Shown one piece after another: positions 1 to 9,703 of a stretch of 64,000 bases of DNA. The stretch is from Leuctra nigra. Its lineage: Eukaryota; Arthropoda; Insecta; Plecoptera; Leuctridae. The position numbers were made by a program, and so were the translations under genes. The DNA is taken from contig OW203769.1 of NCBI GenBank assembly GCA_934045905.1, forward strand, positions 22,413,705 to 22,477,704, read 5' to 3'. The notes under the pieces are model-generated. The model did no database searches and was not told where the DNA came from. It saw only the letters and a program-made list of their open reading frames with translations. Numbering within the stretch: the first letter of the stretch is position 1; each line of letters opens with the position of its first letter.

Positions 1-706
1 TACATACAATATCGAGCAGTACAAGGGGTTTACAATTACTCTTCACAATGATCTTTTTCAGGTTTTTCTGATTCATTTCACTTTTTTATAATAATAATAA
101 TAATGTAATTTATTGAGCACATAAAATAGGTACACAATTGGTGTGTATTCAACAATCGAGTGGTTTTTAATGATGTCATTACATAATTTTTATTAATATT
201 ATTAGATTCTGTTTGTTTGTTTGTTATTGTTTGTTTGTTTGTTATTGTTTGTTTATGCCTAATTTTTTCAACGTGTACACTGATTTGTTTTAGTTGATCT
301 TTCCTCGATTCAGTATCGTGACAGAGGGCCAGTGAAATCGCCCCCCCCCCCCCCCCCATACATTTATGCGGATTCATGATTGAGTGATTTGTGCCAAGAA
401 GTTTTCAATCTCATCTCAATTAGTATGATTAATTTACTTCTTCTCAAACCTAGTCGTCAGTATAAGATAAACAGATTCCTTGTTTATAAACAGAACAGCT
501 CAGAGCATGGTATAATTTCAAATTGACAGCAACTGCATTGCAGTTAATATGACGTGAAATTTAATTGATCTGTCGTTTGATATCAATTTATGATGTACGT
601 AAACGAATTAAATTAAACTATAATTAATTCTGCCTTGTTTGGTGGGGGTAATTAGTAGGGAGATTTTTATATTGTTCATATTTTATTGGCAAAACCAAAG
701 CGATTC
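1..706. other. Non-coding flank with simple repeats
   Basis: I see no gene here. The stretch holds an (ATA)n microsatellite near 87-105, a GTTT-rich run near 208-255 and an 18-base C run near 341-357. The rest is AT-rich unique-looking sequence. Confidence 0.5.
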
Positions 707-823
707 TAGCGATACATTCTAGAACTACTTTGCAAAACTGCCGGGATCCCCGTTCACAGAATTCACTCCGTGAAAGTGAAGCTGGCTGATCTGTATCTCT
801 CAAGAGAATTTGTAATCAAAAGA

Positions 824-2453
824 ATGGCAGAGTCTCAAAAACATAATTTTCGCGCATTGACAGACATACTTCAAATAGTTGGTAAGTTACCAAGGTATTT
901 ATTCTGCATACATACATATTATTATTTTGCAATGACATACAGCATACAGCATGAAGTATTGAATGCTTGCAGTCGCATGTTTGTTAAATGTTTGTAGAAC
1001 TTGAACTTGATCCACAGGGAATAGAGCACGGATGGAATGGCCTGGTATTTGGCAGACATCAGCGCAGTTGTTGTCTTATTGTTTGACAGCAGTTACACAC
1101 CTCAACAATGATGAATGCAAGAGCAGCCATGAAGCAGCTGTCAAGTTCAGTGCGGTAAGCAACAATGCAAAACTCAAACTGTTATAATCATAAAACTAAA
1201 CCAAAAATTAAAACTAAAAATAGAGAGATAACAGATTTTAACGACCGCTCCACTATAGATAAAGAAGAAAAATTACATAAAAAAATAACAATGTAATCAG
1301 AACAAAAATGAAAAAGAAGATTATCTGCAGATTTTAAATAAGATCGCAAACGCTTTTATTATCTACATAAAGGATCCATTTATTGGTGGGACGAAATTCT
1401 ACATTGAAGCAGCAAACCTGAATACAGGGATGTATAGGAACTTTATTTTGAGTGGGGGGTCAAAATTATTGGGGATCAATGAATGTGAGGAAAATGAAGC
1501 CCCCCCCCCCCCCCCTCCCCCCATTGAATTTTTTTTTTTTTATATACCAAAGAATTGAATTTGAAGCTATTTTGGCATCCTTTTCAAAGAAATTTTAAAT
1601 GTGTGATATTCAATTTCTGTGGAAACTTTGGACAAATGTATTAAAATCTGTAACTATGTTCTTTTAGAGAATCCCCATTGAATTCATTCAATACATTTTT
1701 GAATTTCTAGTAAAAGAGAATCGATTATGAATCTAGTTTGGAATTCCATTGAAACAGGTTGCAATAAGCAACCAAAAACAATAATTGCAATAAGAAAAAA
1801 CTGTGTGTTTTGGTATCAAATAGTAACATGTAGTAATTATTAAACTGAATTCATGAGGATGATCAAGTTGGACAAATGAGCCATTATCTCATTGGATAAT
1901 ACCTCTGTTCAATTATTAGTTTTGCAACACTTGAGAAAAATTTGAGAATTCAACCTCATAATGGAGCAAATCTGTGAATTTTTGCATCTCGTTTTGCAAC
2001 ATTTTTCAGGGTGTGATATCTGGGGGTGTCAAGATGAAAAGTGGTGACTCCCACTCAAAGTGTACAATATAGTGTACAATTTTGTTTATTATACAAAATT
2101 AACGGAGACTTTTTATGTAGAATCTGTTCCCCGTTTCTTTTGCTGTAATATACAGATAGTGTGACGGGCTGTCAGTGTACAACATCTGAATTTCTTGTTA
2201 TCAGCTTGAGCGCTTGCTGTCAATCCTGAACTCGACTGATGCTGGACAAAGAATATTCCTGCTGCTGATGCAACGCCTTGAAGACGACTTGACTCATCCG
2301 ATACTCACGAAGATGCTGCATCCTGAAGTCAGATCCAAACTACTCTACATCATTCCAATACTACATCAAGTTGTCTCAGTATTCACATTGAGCAAACAGA
2401 TGACAGGCGTTTGCTCGGCCATTCAGATTGTGCGTTTACAATCTAAACTATGA
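824..2453 (+). CDS. PEX10-like truncated paralogue, no RING domain (possible pseudogene)
   Basis: Three putative exons at 824-881, 1018-1154 and 2205-2453 copy the first three exons of the PEX10 gene at 9704 in order and in intron phase (phase 1, then phase 0). Shared landmarks are SQK then an ILQIVG end in exon 1, GNRARMEWPG in exon 2 (PEX10 has GNRAWLQWRG), and FLLLMQRLEDDL with an LSK.MTGV end in exon 3. All GT/AG sites are present and no stop interrupts the joined frame, which would encode about 147 residues. The exon 3 frame runs to a stop at 2451 instead of a donor, and about ten residues around the FFLHGGHYH segment are missing. No counterpart of the RING exon follows. The frame is open upstream to 707, but 824 is the first ATG. 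Without the RING it cannot be a normal peroxin-10 ubiquitin ligase. It may be a decaying tandem duplicate or a shortened expressed protein. Confidence 0.6.
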
Positions 2454-3370
2454 TTGTCATGTCAATCAAAATAACGATTTATTACCTTGGAAATGTGCGT
2501 GTCGTATAGGACTTAACATTTTATAGGTACATTCTAAGTGACGTAATAATGGCTAACATGAACAAGGTGAAAAGTGAGTTTACCATAATATACCTATCAT
2601 ATTCATGCATGCAGGTATTTTAGAGATACGCTAAGATTAGAGAACCCATCTATCTATAACTGATATTAAAAAAAAAATGATTTGTCATGAGACAAGAAGT
2701 CAGGATATTAACATAAGTGTTATTAAAAGTCGCAAATAAATACATAATATTTCAAAAGTGGTTTGTATTTAATTTATTTATGAACTCCAAGATTCCAGCA
2801 AAATGCTAAGTCATGCCGGGGTGGAAGTTCCACCACTTTTCTTGGGCACCTTCTTCATTTGCCAAATCCGACTTGCTTTGCTTCCACCTCCTTCTCTTCG
2901 TCTTATTCTACCTCTTCCACTTCTACTGCTTCCATATTTTCTTCAAACTCACTTTTTTAACAAACGCCAACCAGTTTTGTCTCTGATCATATTCATATTC
3001 CAACTTCTATCCTCTTACTTTCTTCCGCAGCCCTCTTCACTGACCTAGGTAGTCCTCTCATTTTTCTCATTTATATAACCACTGAAAATATTAATCTGAT
3101 TCTGAAGAACATTCTAGAAAAAAGATAAAATATTTACATTTTCAATTCCATTAATTCGTTCCATGTAGGTAAGAATATTCCAATAAATATACCTATATAC
3201 TCAATTATTTTCATATTTTTAAATATTACAAATTAAATTTGACTTCTGTCTGTCTGTCTGTGATGAAGTCAAGTCCTCGCTTTTGAATTTGGCGGGAAAA
3301 TAGTTGTAACTTGTCAGTGCTGCTTTCTGACGTGTTGCGCATCTGATCATCTCATAACCTAACATCTTCA
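2454..3370. other. Intergenic DNA downstream of the PEX10-like copy
   Basis: No supported gene. The complement of 2800-3050 is purine-rich and reads somewhat like an acidic LINE tail, but I could not confirm this. A short TCTG run lies near 3247-3262. Confidence 0.35.
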
Positions 3371-3375
3371 CTTCA

Positions 3376-3632
3376 GTGGCGAATTGGCTCGGTCACATGA
3401 GGCAAGTGACTTCGATCACGGCGTTGCCGGGTTCGATCCCCGTAACAAACGTTTACGGAACAGGTTGGCTGAGTGGTAACGCTCTGAACTTGTATTCCGG
3501 AGGCCCGGGTTCGATTCCCGCGGCCGTCCATCCTGACTGGGTTTTTTTTAGTGTGGCGAATTGGCTCGGTCACATGAGGCAAGTGACTTCGATCACGGCG
3601 TTGCCGGGTTCGATCCCCGTAACAAACGTTTA
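3376..3632 (+). repeat. Three tandem tRNA-like (SINE-type) modules
   Basis: A module of about 75 bp (3376-3452) with an A-box-like TTGGCTCGGTC and a B-box GGTTCGATCCC recurs almost unchanged at 3555-3631. Between them (about 3455-3532) is a different tRNA-like module with TTGGCTGAGTGG and GGTTCGATTCC. The arrangement is module 1, module 2, module 1. It sits directly upstream of the complete LINE beginning near 3632. It may be a composite SINE or belong to the 5' region of that LINE. Confidence 0.6.
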
Positions 3633-3964
3633 AAACAAGTCTCGTTAGCGGACTTCGGTACGAGACGGACGTGTTCAGCTTACTTCCCAGTAAATATACG
3701 TGTTCTCCTAACAGTAGATTATTTTGATTCCTACCTTATATTACTTCCTCTTGGCTAAGATGTAAGTACTTACCTATAAACATTTATTTTCATATATATT
3801 AGTAATTAGTAATTAGTTTACCACCTAGTAGTTAGAGTACCTACTTGTACCTAATACAATTAGCTATATATAATATTTCTATCTCAATTTAGAAAATAGT
3901 TACCTAGTTATATAAAACCCCTACCAAATACTCATGTAGTCCGCTATTTAATCCTCTTGACATA

Positions 3965-5569
3965 ATGGAGACCGACCAGATCGGTAACCCACTTGATGGA
4001 GGGGGTGGTGGAGTTGAGGTCATGAACCTTGGTGATGGAACTTCAACCAATGACGAAACAATAATAGCAGTCCAAAACCTGATCTCCTCACAAGCCAATC
4101 AAACAACAACAAACGACAATACACAAACTAACACACCGCCAGAAAATCCTAAAAAGAGACAACTAGAAGAGGACCCAAGTCTTTCTCAAGAAACTCAACA
4201 CAAAAACAAAGAACAAAAAAAGATAAACCTCTACAACATCTACGACAAAGACCAAACATTCAAAGTAATCATTGAAAAAATAAACGTAACAGGGGCAGAC
4301 CCTTCTACTGTTAACATCGACCCTCTACTTATAGGCAAATTACTGTACAAAAAATTCCAGGGCATTAGATTGATCAACAAATCAGGTAGATCACGAGTCA
4401 CAGTCGAACTAAGATCAGCAGTTCTTGCCAACAACATGGTACAATCTTCATTCTTCGCTGAGAACGGTATGGAATGCTACATACCCAATTACTACACAAC
4501 CAGATTCGGAGTTATCAAAAACGTAGATACGAACATTACCGAAGAAGAAATAATCAACAACGCCACATCATACTACACCATATCAAGTGCGCGTAGACTA
4601 AAATCAAGGAATATCATCGAAGGACAAGTACACTACCTGCCAAACAGGAATGTGGTCTTAACATTCGACTCTCAACAGCTCCCAGACAGGGTTTATCTCT
4701 ATAATAACAGCCTACCCGTCGAACATTACATTCTTCCAGTCAAACTATGCAATAAGTGCCTCAGATTCGGGCATAGCTCCAATCAATGCAAATCCAACAA
4801 ATTCAGATGCTCTATGTGCGCTGGGGATCATCACGAAACAAATTGCACTCGCCTAACACAAGAAGGCTACAAATGCATTCACTGTGACGGCTCACACATG
4901 GCCACGGACAGAGTCAACTGCCAGGAATGGACCAGGCAAAAAAACATTAAAACACTAATGGCTACGGAGAACAAATCATATCAGGAAATCGTCAAATTAC
5001 ATCTGCGCCCCACACAACAGAAGCAGAAATATTCAACAATAGCCGCAACCAACCCTGATGGATACATACCACGAAACTCTATCCCAAAAAATTATCCACC
5101 CAAAAGCCCCACCCACAATGAAACCTCACAATCCACATATTTCATACCGGAAATAGAGAACGAAATAGAGATATCAACCTCTCAAAGTGGTCCACGAACC
5201 CCCAAAAAACAGCGCGTAAGACATCAAAACAATGGACCTAACAGTCTCATCCAAGTAATTCAGCCATATGAAGGCCCAGATAACTGGACCCCATTAATTT
5301 ACAAAAATAATCCTCACAAAACTTCAGCAGTATTCTATAGTTCACAAATTAGCGAACCATCAACATCATCAACAAAGAAGAACAATCCCCGAGAAACAAC
5401 AGACATCCATCTTCAACAAACAATTCAAGCATGCATTAACCAAACAAACAGCACGGAACTTAAATCAATTTTAAAGCTAGCCCTTCAAACTATCACTACT
5501 CAGAACAATGAAACAACACAGCTCAACTCCAACTCTAAACAAAATGGATCTGACAGCGACACATATTAA
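3965..5569 (+). CDS. LINE ORF1 protein with CCHC zinc knuckles
   Basis: This 534-residue gag-like protein would bind the LINE RNA. After a low-complexity N-terminus rich in Asn, Thr and Gln comes a middle domain of about residues 85-240. Three zinc-knuckle motifs follow at about 261-320, beginning CNKCLRFGHSSNQC, then CSMCAGDHHETNC and CIHCDGSHMATDRVNC. The C-terminal half is polar and probably disordered. The ATG at 3965 is the first in the frame. The 3' end overlaps ORF2 in another frame, so ORF2 is probably translated by reinitiation or leaky scanning. Confidence 0.85.
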   Translation: METDQIGNPLDGGGGGVEVMNLGDGTSTNDETIIAVQNLISSQANQTTTNDNTQTNTPPENPKKRQLEEDPSLSQETQHKNKEQKKINLYNIYDKDQTFKVIIEKINVTGADPSTVNIDPLLIGKLLYKKFQGIRLINKSGRSRVTVELRSAVLANNMVQSSFFAENGMECYIPNYYTTRFGVIKNVDTNITEEEIINNATSYYTISSARRLKSRNIIEGQVHYLPNRNVVLTFDSQQLPDRVYLYNNSLPVEHYILPVKLCNKCLRFGHSSNQCKSNKFRCSMCAGDHHETNCTRLTQEGYKCIHCDGSHMATDRVNCQEWTRQKNIKTLMATENKSYQEIVKLHLRPTQQKQKYSTIAATNPDGYIPRNSIPKNYPPKSPTHNETSQSTYFIPEIENEIEISTSQSGPRTPKKQRVRHQNNGPNSLIQVIQPYEGPDNWTPLIYKNNPHKTSAVFYSSQISEPSTSSTKKNNPRETTDIHLQQTIQACINQTNSTELKSILKLALQTITTQNNETTQLNSNSKQNGSDSDTY

Positions 5570-8500
5570 AATCCTTCAATGGAACTGCAGGTCCGTCTAT
5601 GCGAACCTAGCTGACATCAAACGCAAGATAGAAAAAGAACAACTAGACATCATCCTACTCAGTGAAACCTGGCTCAAGCCTCACAACAAACTCTCAATCA
5701 CCGGATTTAACGTAATCAGAAAAGACAGAGTCGCCGGAGGAGGCGGTGTAGCTATTATCATAAACAACAACATACCCCATAAAGAACTACACATTCAACA
5801 CCAAATACCTAAAATAGAAGCAATAGGAGTCGAAACACTAATAAATAAAAAGAAAACCACAATTCTCTCAATCTACTGCCCTCCAGGACACAGAACGAAA
5901 CAAGACGATTGGCAAACACTAATCAACCCAATCAAGACAGAATGTATAATGGTCGCAGGAGACGTCAACTGCCATCACAGCCAGTGGGGATGTACAAACG
6001 ATAACACTCAGGGAAAACAATTGATCTCATTCCTCAACAACAACAACCTCATACTAATGAACAACGGCGACAACACCATGCAATTATCCCCTTACAGAAG
6101 AATGGAACCTGTGGACATCACCATCGTGTCGCCGGAGCTCGCACTCTGCTTGACGTGGGAGGTCTCTAGCGATGCCATGGGAAGCGATCACATACCAATA
6201 CTCATCACGGCTCCTAGGGATCGGGCTTCAAGACTAATAGACGCAACCCCCCAACCCAATCCGAAAATCAACACACAAAAAATTCGATGGGATGAATACA
6301 AAGATGAAGTAGACAGAGAACTGCGGGATGGCGGGATTCAGCTGGACGTCCTGGAGAGATACAAACAATTCGAGGAACTGATCATCAAATCAGCCCTTAA
6401 AGCTTCCAGACCAATAGGAGGTCAAAAGGTGCGCCCATTCAACAACCAAAACCATGAGCCATCAAACCCACCAAAGAAATTAACGCCCTGGTGGAATGAG
6501 ATATGCTCACGAGCTGTCGCCAGACGAAGATTAGCCACAAATATATTCAGGAAAAATATGAACTACGACAATTACCACAAATTAAAGAAAATAGAAATGG
6601 AAACAAAAAGAATTCTAAAAGAACAAAAGTGCATTGGCTGGAAAAATTACTGCAGCCTAATCAGCGTTGAGACACCGACAAAAGCAATTTGGAATATGAT
6701 TAACAAATTCAGAAACTCGAACAGAACTAAACAAAGGAATCCAGAAGAAGAAAAGTGGTCAGATGAATTTCATCAAATTATAGCACCAGACTGGGTACCC
6801 TGGGACACAAATAATTACCAGGTTACAAATGACTACACAGAGACGACTCTTACCATGGAAATATCCACTGATGAGCTAGAAAGCTCATTACATACCCTCA
6901 AGGACACCGCACCAGGGATCGATGGAATCAGTAACAGCATGCTCAAAAAGCTTCCCCAAGTAGGAAGACTAGAGTTACTAAACATCTACAATGAATTATA
7001 CAGAAAAAATGTAACCCCCGACACATGGAAAAAACAGATCATCATCCCCATTCTCAAGCAAAATAAAGACCCATCCAGAGCAGACTCATACAGACCCATA
7101 GCACTGATGGTGACGATGGGAAAAGTAATGGACAAAATCTTACTGAACAGACTCAACTGGTGGCTGGAAAAGCACAGAGTTATGGACCCTCAACAATACG
7201 GATTCAGAAAAGGCAGGAGCACCCTCGATAGCTTAAATACATTTCACTCAGACATCATGCTGGCTATACACAAAAAAAGAACGTTAATTGCCGCCTTCCT
7301 AGATATTGCATCTGCCTTTGACAAAGTCCAAATTAATATCCTTACCAACAAACTACAAGAACTGAAAATCCCATCTCAATTAATTAATTGGATTACAAAT
7401 AGACTTACGGACAGACAAACCCAAATCAAGAACGCAATAGCTTTAAGCGGAATAAGAACAATTAACATAGGCCTGCCCCAAGGATCGGTCTGGAGCCCCA
7501 CTCTATACTCAATATATACTGCATGCCTAGGTCCTGGAGAAAGTGATACCAGAATGCTGAAATTTGCAGATGACATCATCGTATACTCATCACATCATTT
7601 AGCCGAAACAGCTGCTACCTCTGTGGAAGAAGGACTAAACAAATTGAATAAAGACCTGAGCGAACTAGGACTGTCACTCTCCCCGACCAAAAGTAAAATA
7701 ATAATTTTCAGCAGGAAAAGAAATATTCCCAACATTTCCATAAAAATAGATCATACAGTAATACCGAAGGTAAATGAAGCAAAATTCCTAGGAATCATAT
7801 TTGACTCAAAAAACACATGGCAACAACATATTAATCACCTTGTCAACAAATGCAACAACAGTATCAACTTATTAAAATCAGTAGCAGGAGTGTGGTGGGG
7901 AGGTCACCCCCACACCTTACTCATGCTTTACAAGTCTCTCATAAGAAGCCAGATGGACTATGGTTGCATGTTGTACGATGGAGCCGCCGAAACCCACCTG
8001 AAGAAACTCAATACAATACAAAACTTATCATTAAGAACTGCGCTTGGGGCTATGAACTCCACCCCCATTGAAGCACTACATCTTGAAGCAGGTATCGAGC
8101 CTCTCAGGCTCAGAAGAAAATGGCTCACCTACAAATACTCAACTAAAACTATAGTCACTATCAACCCGCTATCAGCCAAAGTGCAGCTAATAAGAGAAAA
8201 AACCATTATGACAGACCTTCAACATCGCCCCCCTTCCACGCCCCTATCCAGAGCCTGGAACGATCTTTTACCAGTCAAAAAATCCCTTATTTCCTCCTTA
8301 AAACACCCCTGCTTCAACAATACATTCTCCAGCCAAATAAAAAAACTCAACATAATTCATGATGAAGGAATCAAAACACTAGAAACGAGGGACTTCAACT
8401 CAAGAGAAGAAATCTTTCAAGAAACCATCATCAAACATTTTCCTAATCACACCCAAATCTACACAGATGGCTCGAAAATGAAAGAAGATAACTTCGTAGG

Positions 8501-9344
8501 AGCAGCATTCTACATAAAGGGAGGAGGAGCTCAACAAAACATAAATATCAATCCACATTCGTCAATCTTCTCAGCGGAATCCACAGCCATAATAAAAGCA
8601 CTACAGCACTTAAAACAAAACTCATCCCACTTAGAATCAAGAAAATTCCTCATAATGACAGACTCTTTAAGTGTCATTAAAGCCCTACAATCAAACATAA
8701 TTTCCACAAAAATCAGTCCGCTAATACTCGAAATCAGAACAAAGACCGAAGAATTACAAAAATTACAATTTGAAATCACTTTTATGTGGATTCCGGCGCA
8801 CATTGGCATTCACGGCAATGAGACCGCAGATAGACTGGCAAAGGAAGCTAAACAACTACAGATTGACTACAGCATAAAGATAGCTCACACCGACATGCTC
8901 CCCAAGATCAAACAGGACATCATGAACGAATGGACAAACGAATGGGAGAAATACAAATCCAATCACATATCTCACTATACAAAAATCAACAACTCCCCCC
9001 CATCATGGACCCCCTGGTTCAAGCACATGAAAACAAGCAGAGCCAATATAACTACTATGATTCGCATTAGAACAGGTCATTGTTCCACGAAATCACACCT
9101 CAAACGTATAGGAGTAGAGGAATCAAACATCTGCGACTGTGGCGATGAAGAAGAAACACTCAATCATATTTTATTTAGCTGCAATCAACCAAACTACACC
9201 ACACCTCGACTAGAATTGGAATCAGAACTAAGAAGAATGAAGATACAGAGTCCTAGCAGCATTGTTAGTTTGCTATCGGTTGAATCTGAGAAAATCAATA
9301 GCATCATAATTCAATTCCTCAACAAATCCAATAAAAAAATATAA
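5508..9344 (+). CDS. LINE ORF2: endonuclease, reverse transcriptase, RNase H
   Basis: The frame encodes up to 1278 residues; the ATG at 5544 is an alternative start. An AP-type endonuclease occupies about residues 20-240 (LQWNCRS, LLSETWL, AGDVNCHHSQWG, SDHIPI). Reverse transcriptase lies at about 480-760 (FLDIASAFDK, GLPQGSVWSP, FADD in place of the commoner YADD). RNase H lies at about 985-1115 (IYTDGSK, ESTAII, MTDSLS, HIGIHGNETAD). A C-terminal CDCGDEEETLNHILFSC motif is a likely zinc finger. No stop or frameshift is seen. Together these activities would nick the target, copy the element RNA onto the nick and degrade the RNA strand. Confidence 0.92.
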   Translation: MKQHSSTPTLNKMDLTATHIKILQWNCRSVYANLADIKRKIEKEQLDIILLSETWLKPHNKLSITGFNVIRKDRVAGGGGVAIIINNNIPHKELHIQHQIPKIEAIGVETLINKKKTTILSIYCPPGHRTKQDDWQTLINPIKTECIMVAGDVNCHHSQWGCTNDNTQGKQLISFLNNNNLILMNNGDNTMQLSPYRRMEPVDITIVSPELALCLTWEVSSDAMGSDHIPILITAPRDRASRLIDATPQPNPKINTQKIRWDEYKDEVDRELRDGGIQLDVLERYKQFEELIIKSALKASRPIGGQKVRPFNNQNHEPSNPPKKLTPWWNEICSRAVARRRLATNIFRKNMNYDNYHKLKKIEMETKRILKEQKCIGWKNYCSLISVETPTKAIWNMINKFRNSNRTKQRNPEEEKWSDEFHQIIAPDWVPWDTNNYQVTNDYTETTLTMEISTDELESSLHTLKDTAPGIDGISNSMLKKLPQVGRLELLNIYNELYRKNVTPDTWKKQIIIPILKQNKDPSRADSYRPIALMVTMGKVMDKILLNRLNWWLEKHRVMDPQQYGFRKGRSTLDSLNTFHSDIMLAIHKKRTLIAAFLDIASAFDKVQINILTNKLQELKIPSQLINWITNRLTDRQTQIKNAIALSGIRTINIGLPQGSVWSPTLYSIYTACLGPGESDTRMLKFADDIIVYSSHHLAETAATSVEEGLNKLNKDLSELGLSLSPTKSKIIIFSRKRNIPNISIKIDHTVIPKVNEAKFLGIIFDSKNTWQQHINHLVNKCNNSINLLKSVAGVWWGGHPHTLLMLYKSLIRSQMDYGCMLYDGAAETHLKKLNTIQNLSLRTALGAMNSTPIEALHLEAGIEPLRLRRKWLTYKYSTKTIVTINPLSAKVQLIREKTIMTDLQHRPPSTPLSRAWNDLLPVKKSLISSLKHPCFNNTFSSQIKKLNIIHDEGIKTLETRDFNSREEIFQETIIKHFPNHTQIYTDGSKMKEDNFVGAAFYIKGGGAQQNININPHSSIFSAESTAIIKALQHLKQNSSHLESRKFLIMTDSLSVIKALQSNIISTKISPLILEIRTKTEELQKLQFEITFMWIPAHIGIHGNETADRLAKEAKQLQIDYSIKIAHTDMLPKIKQDIMNEWTNEWEKYKSNHISHYTKINNSPPSWTPWFKHMKTSRANITTMIRIRTGHCSTKSHLKRIGVEESNICDCGDEEETLNHILFSCNQPNYTTPRLELESELRRMKIQSPSSIVSLLSVESEKINSIIIQFLNKSNKKI

Positions 9345-9703
9345 AATCAAAATAGAACAATCACCAGCACACAATCAATTCACATAATACACAAAACACA
9401 CATAATACACATTTAAACAAATCAACTTTCCAGGGTTCCTGGTTCGTGGGGGAACCTAATGACCCGGTCTGTACGAGTAAAATGTAAAAGCGAAGGTGGG
9501 TCGCTAGCGAGTAGATCCCTGTGTCCCAGTATTAAAACCTACTCTTTCAAACCCTAACAGCGCGAAAAGATCTCCCGCTCAATACTACAGCTGGCCGCTA
9601 TACGAACACGTCCAAGGCCATTGAAAACACGAGAAGAAGAAGAAGAAGAAGTGTCAAAGTTCAAGACCAAGTTTCTACCTGTCTGAAGTTTGTTTATTAT
9701 GCG

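Larger units (their letters stand above)
3632..9651 (+). mobile_element. Complete I-type (RNase H-bearing) non-LTR retrotransposon
   Basis: This LINE has two intact overlapping ORFs (3965-5569 and 5508-9344), a 3' UTR from 9345 and a (GAA)n tail at about 9634-9651. The 5' boundary near 3632 is an estimate from where the tRNA-like repeats end. ORF1 with zinc knuckles, ORF2 with endonuclease, reverse transcriptase and RNase H, and a short simple-repeat tail fit the I supergroup; the exact clade is uncertain. Both frames are open and all catalytic motifs are kept, so the insertion is probably young. It is in the same orientation as PEX10 and its tail ends about 50 bp before the PEX10 ATG. Confidence 0.85.

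Noticed and set aside
341..357. Long C or G runs here and at 1500, 10143 and 23041
   Set aside because: Probably homopolymer or assembly-prone sequence; no function inferred.
2803..3048. 81-residue open frame rich in Leu and Pro, signal-peptide-like
   Set aside because: It is the mirror of purine-rich DNA, with no splice context or family motif.
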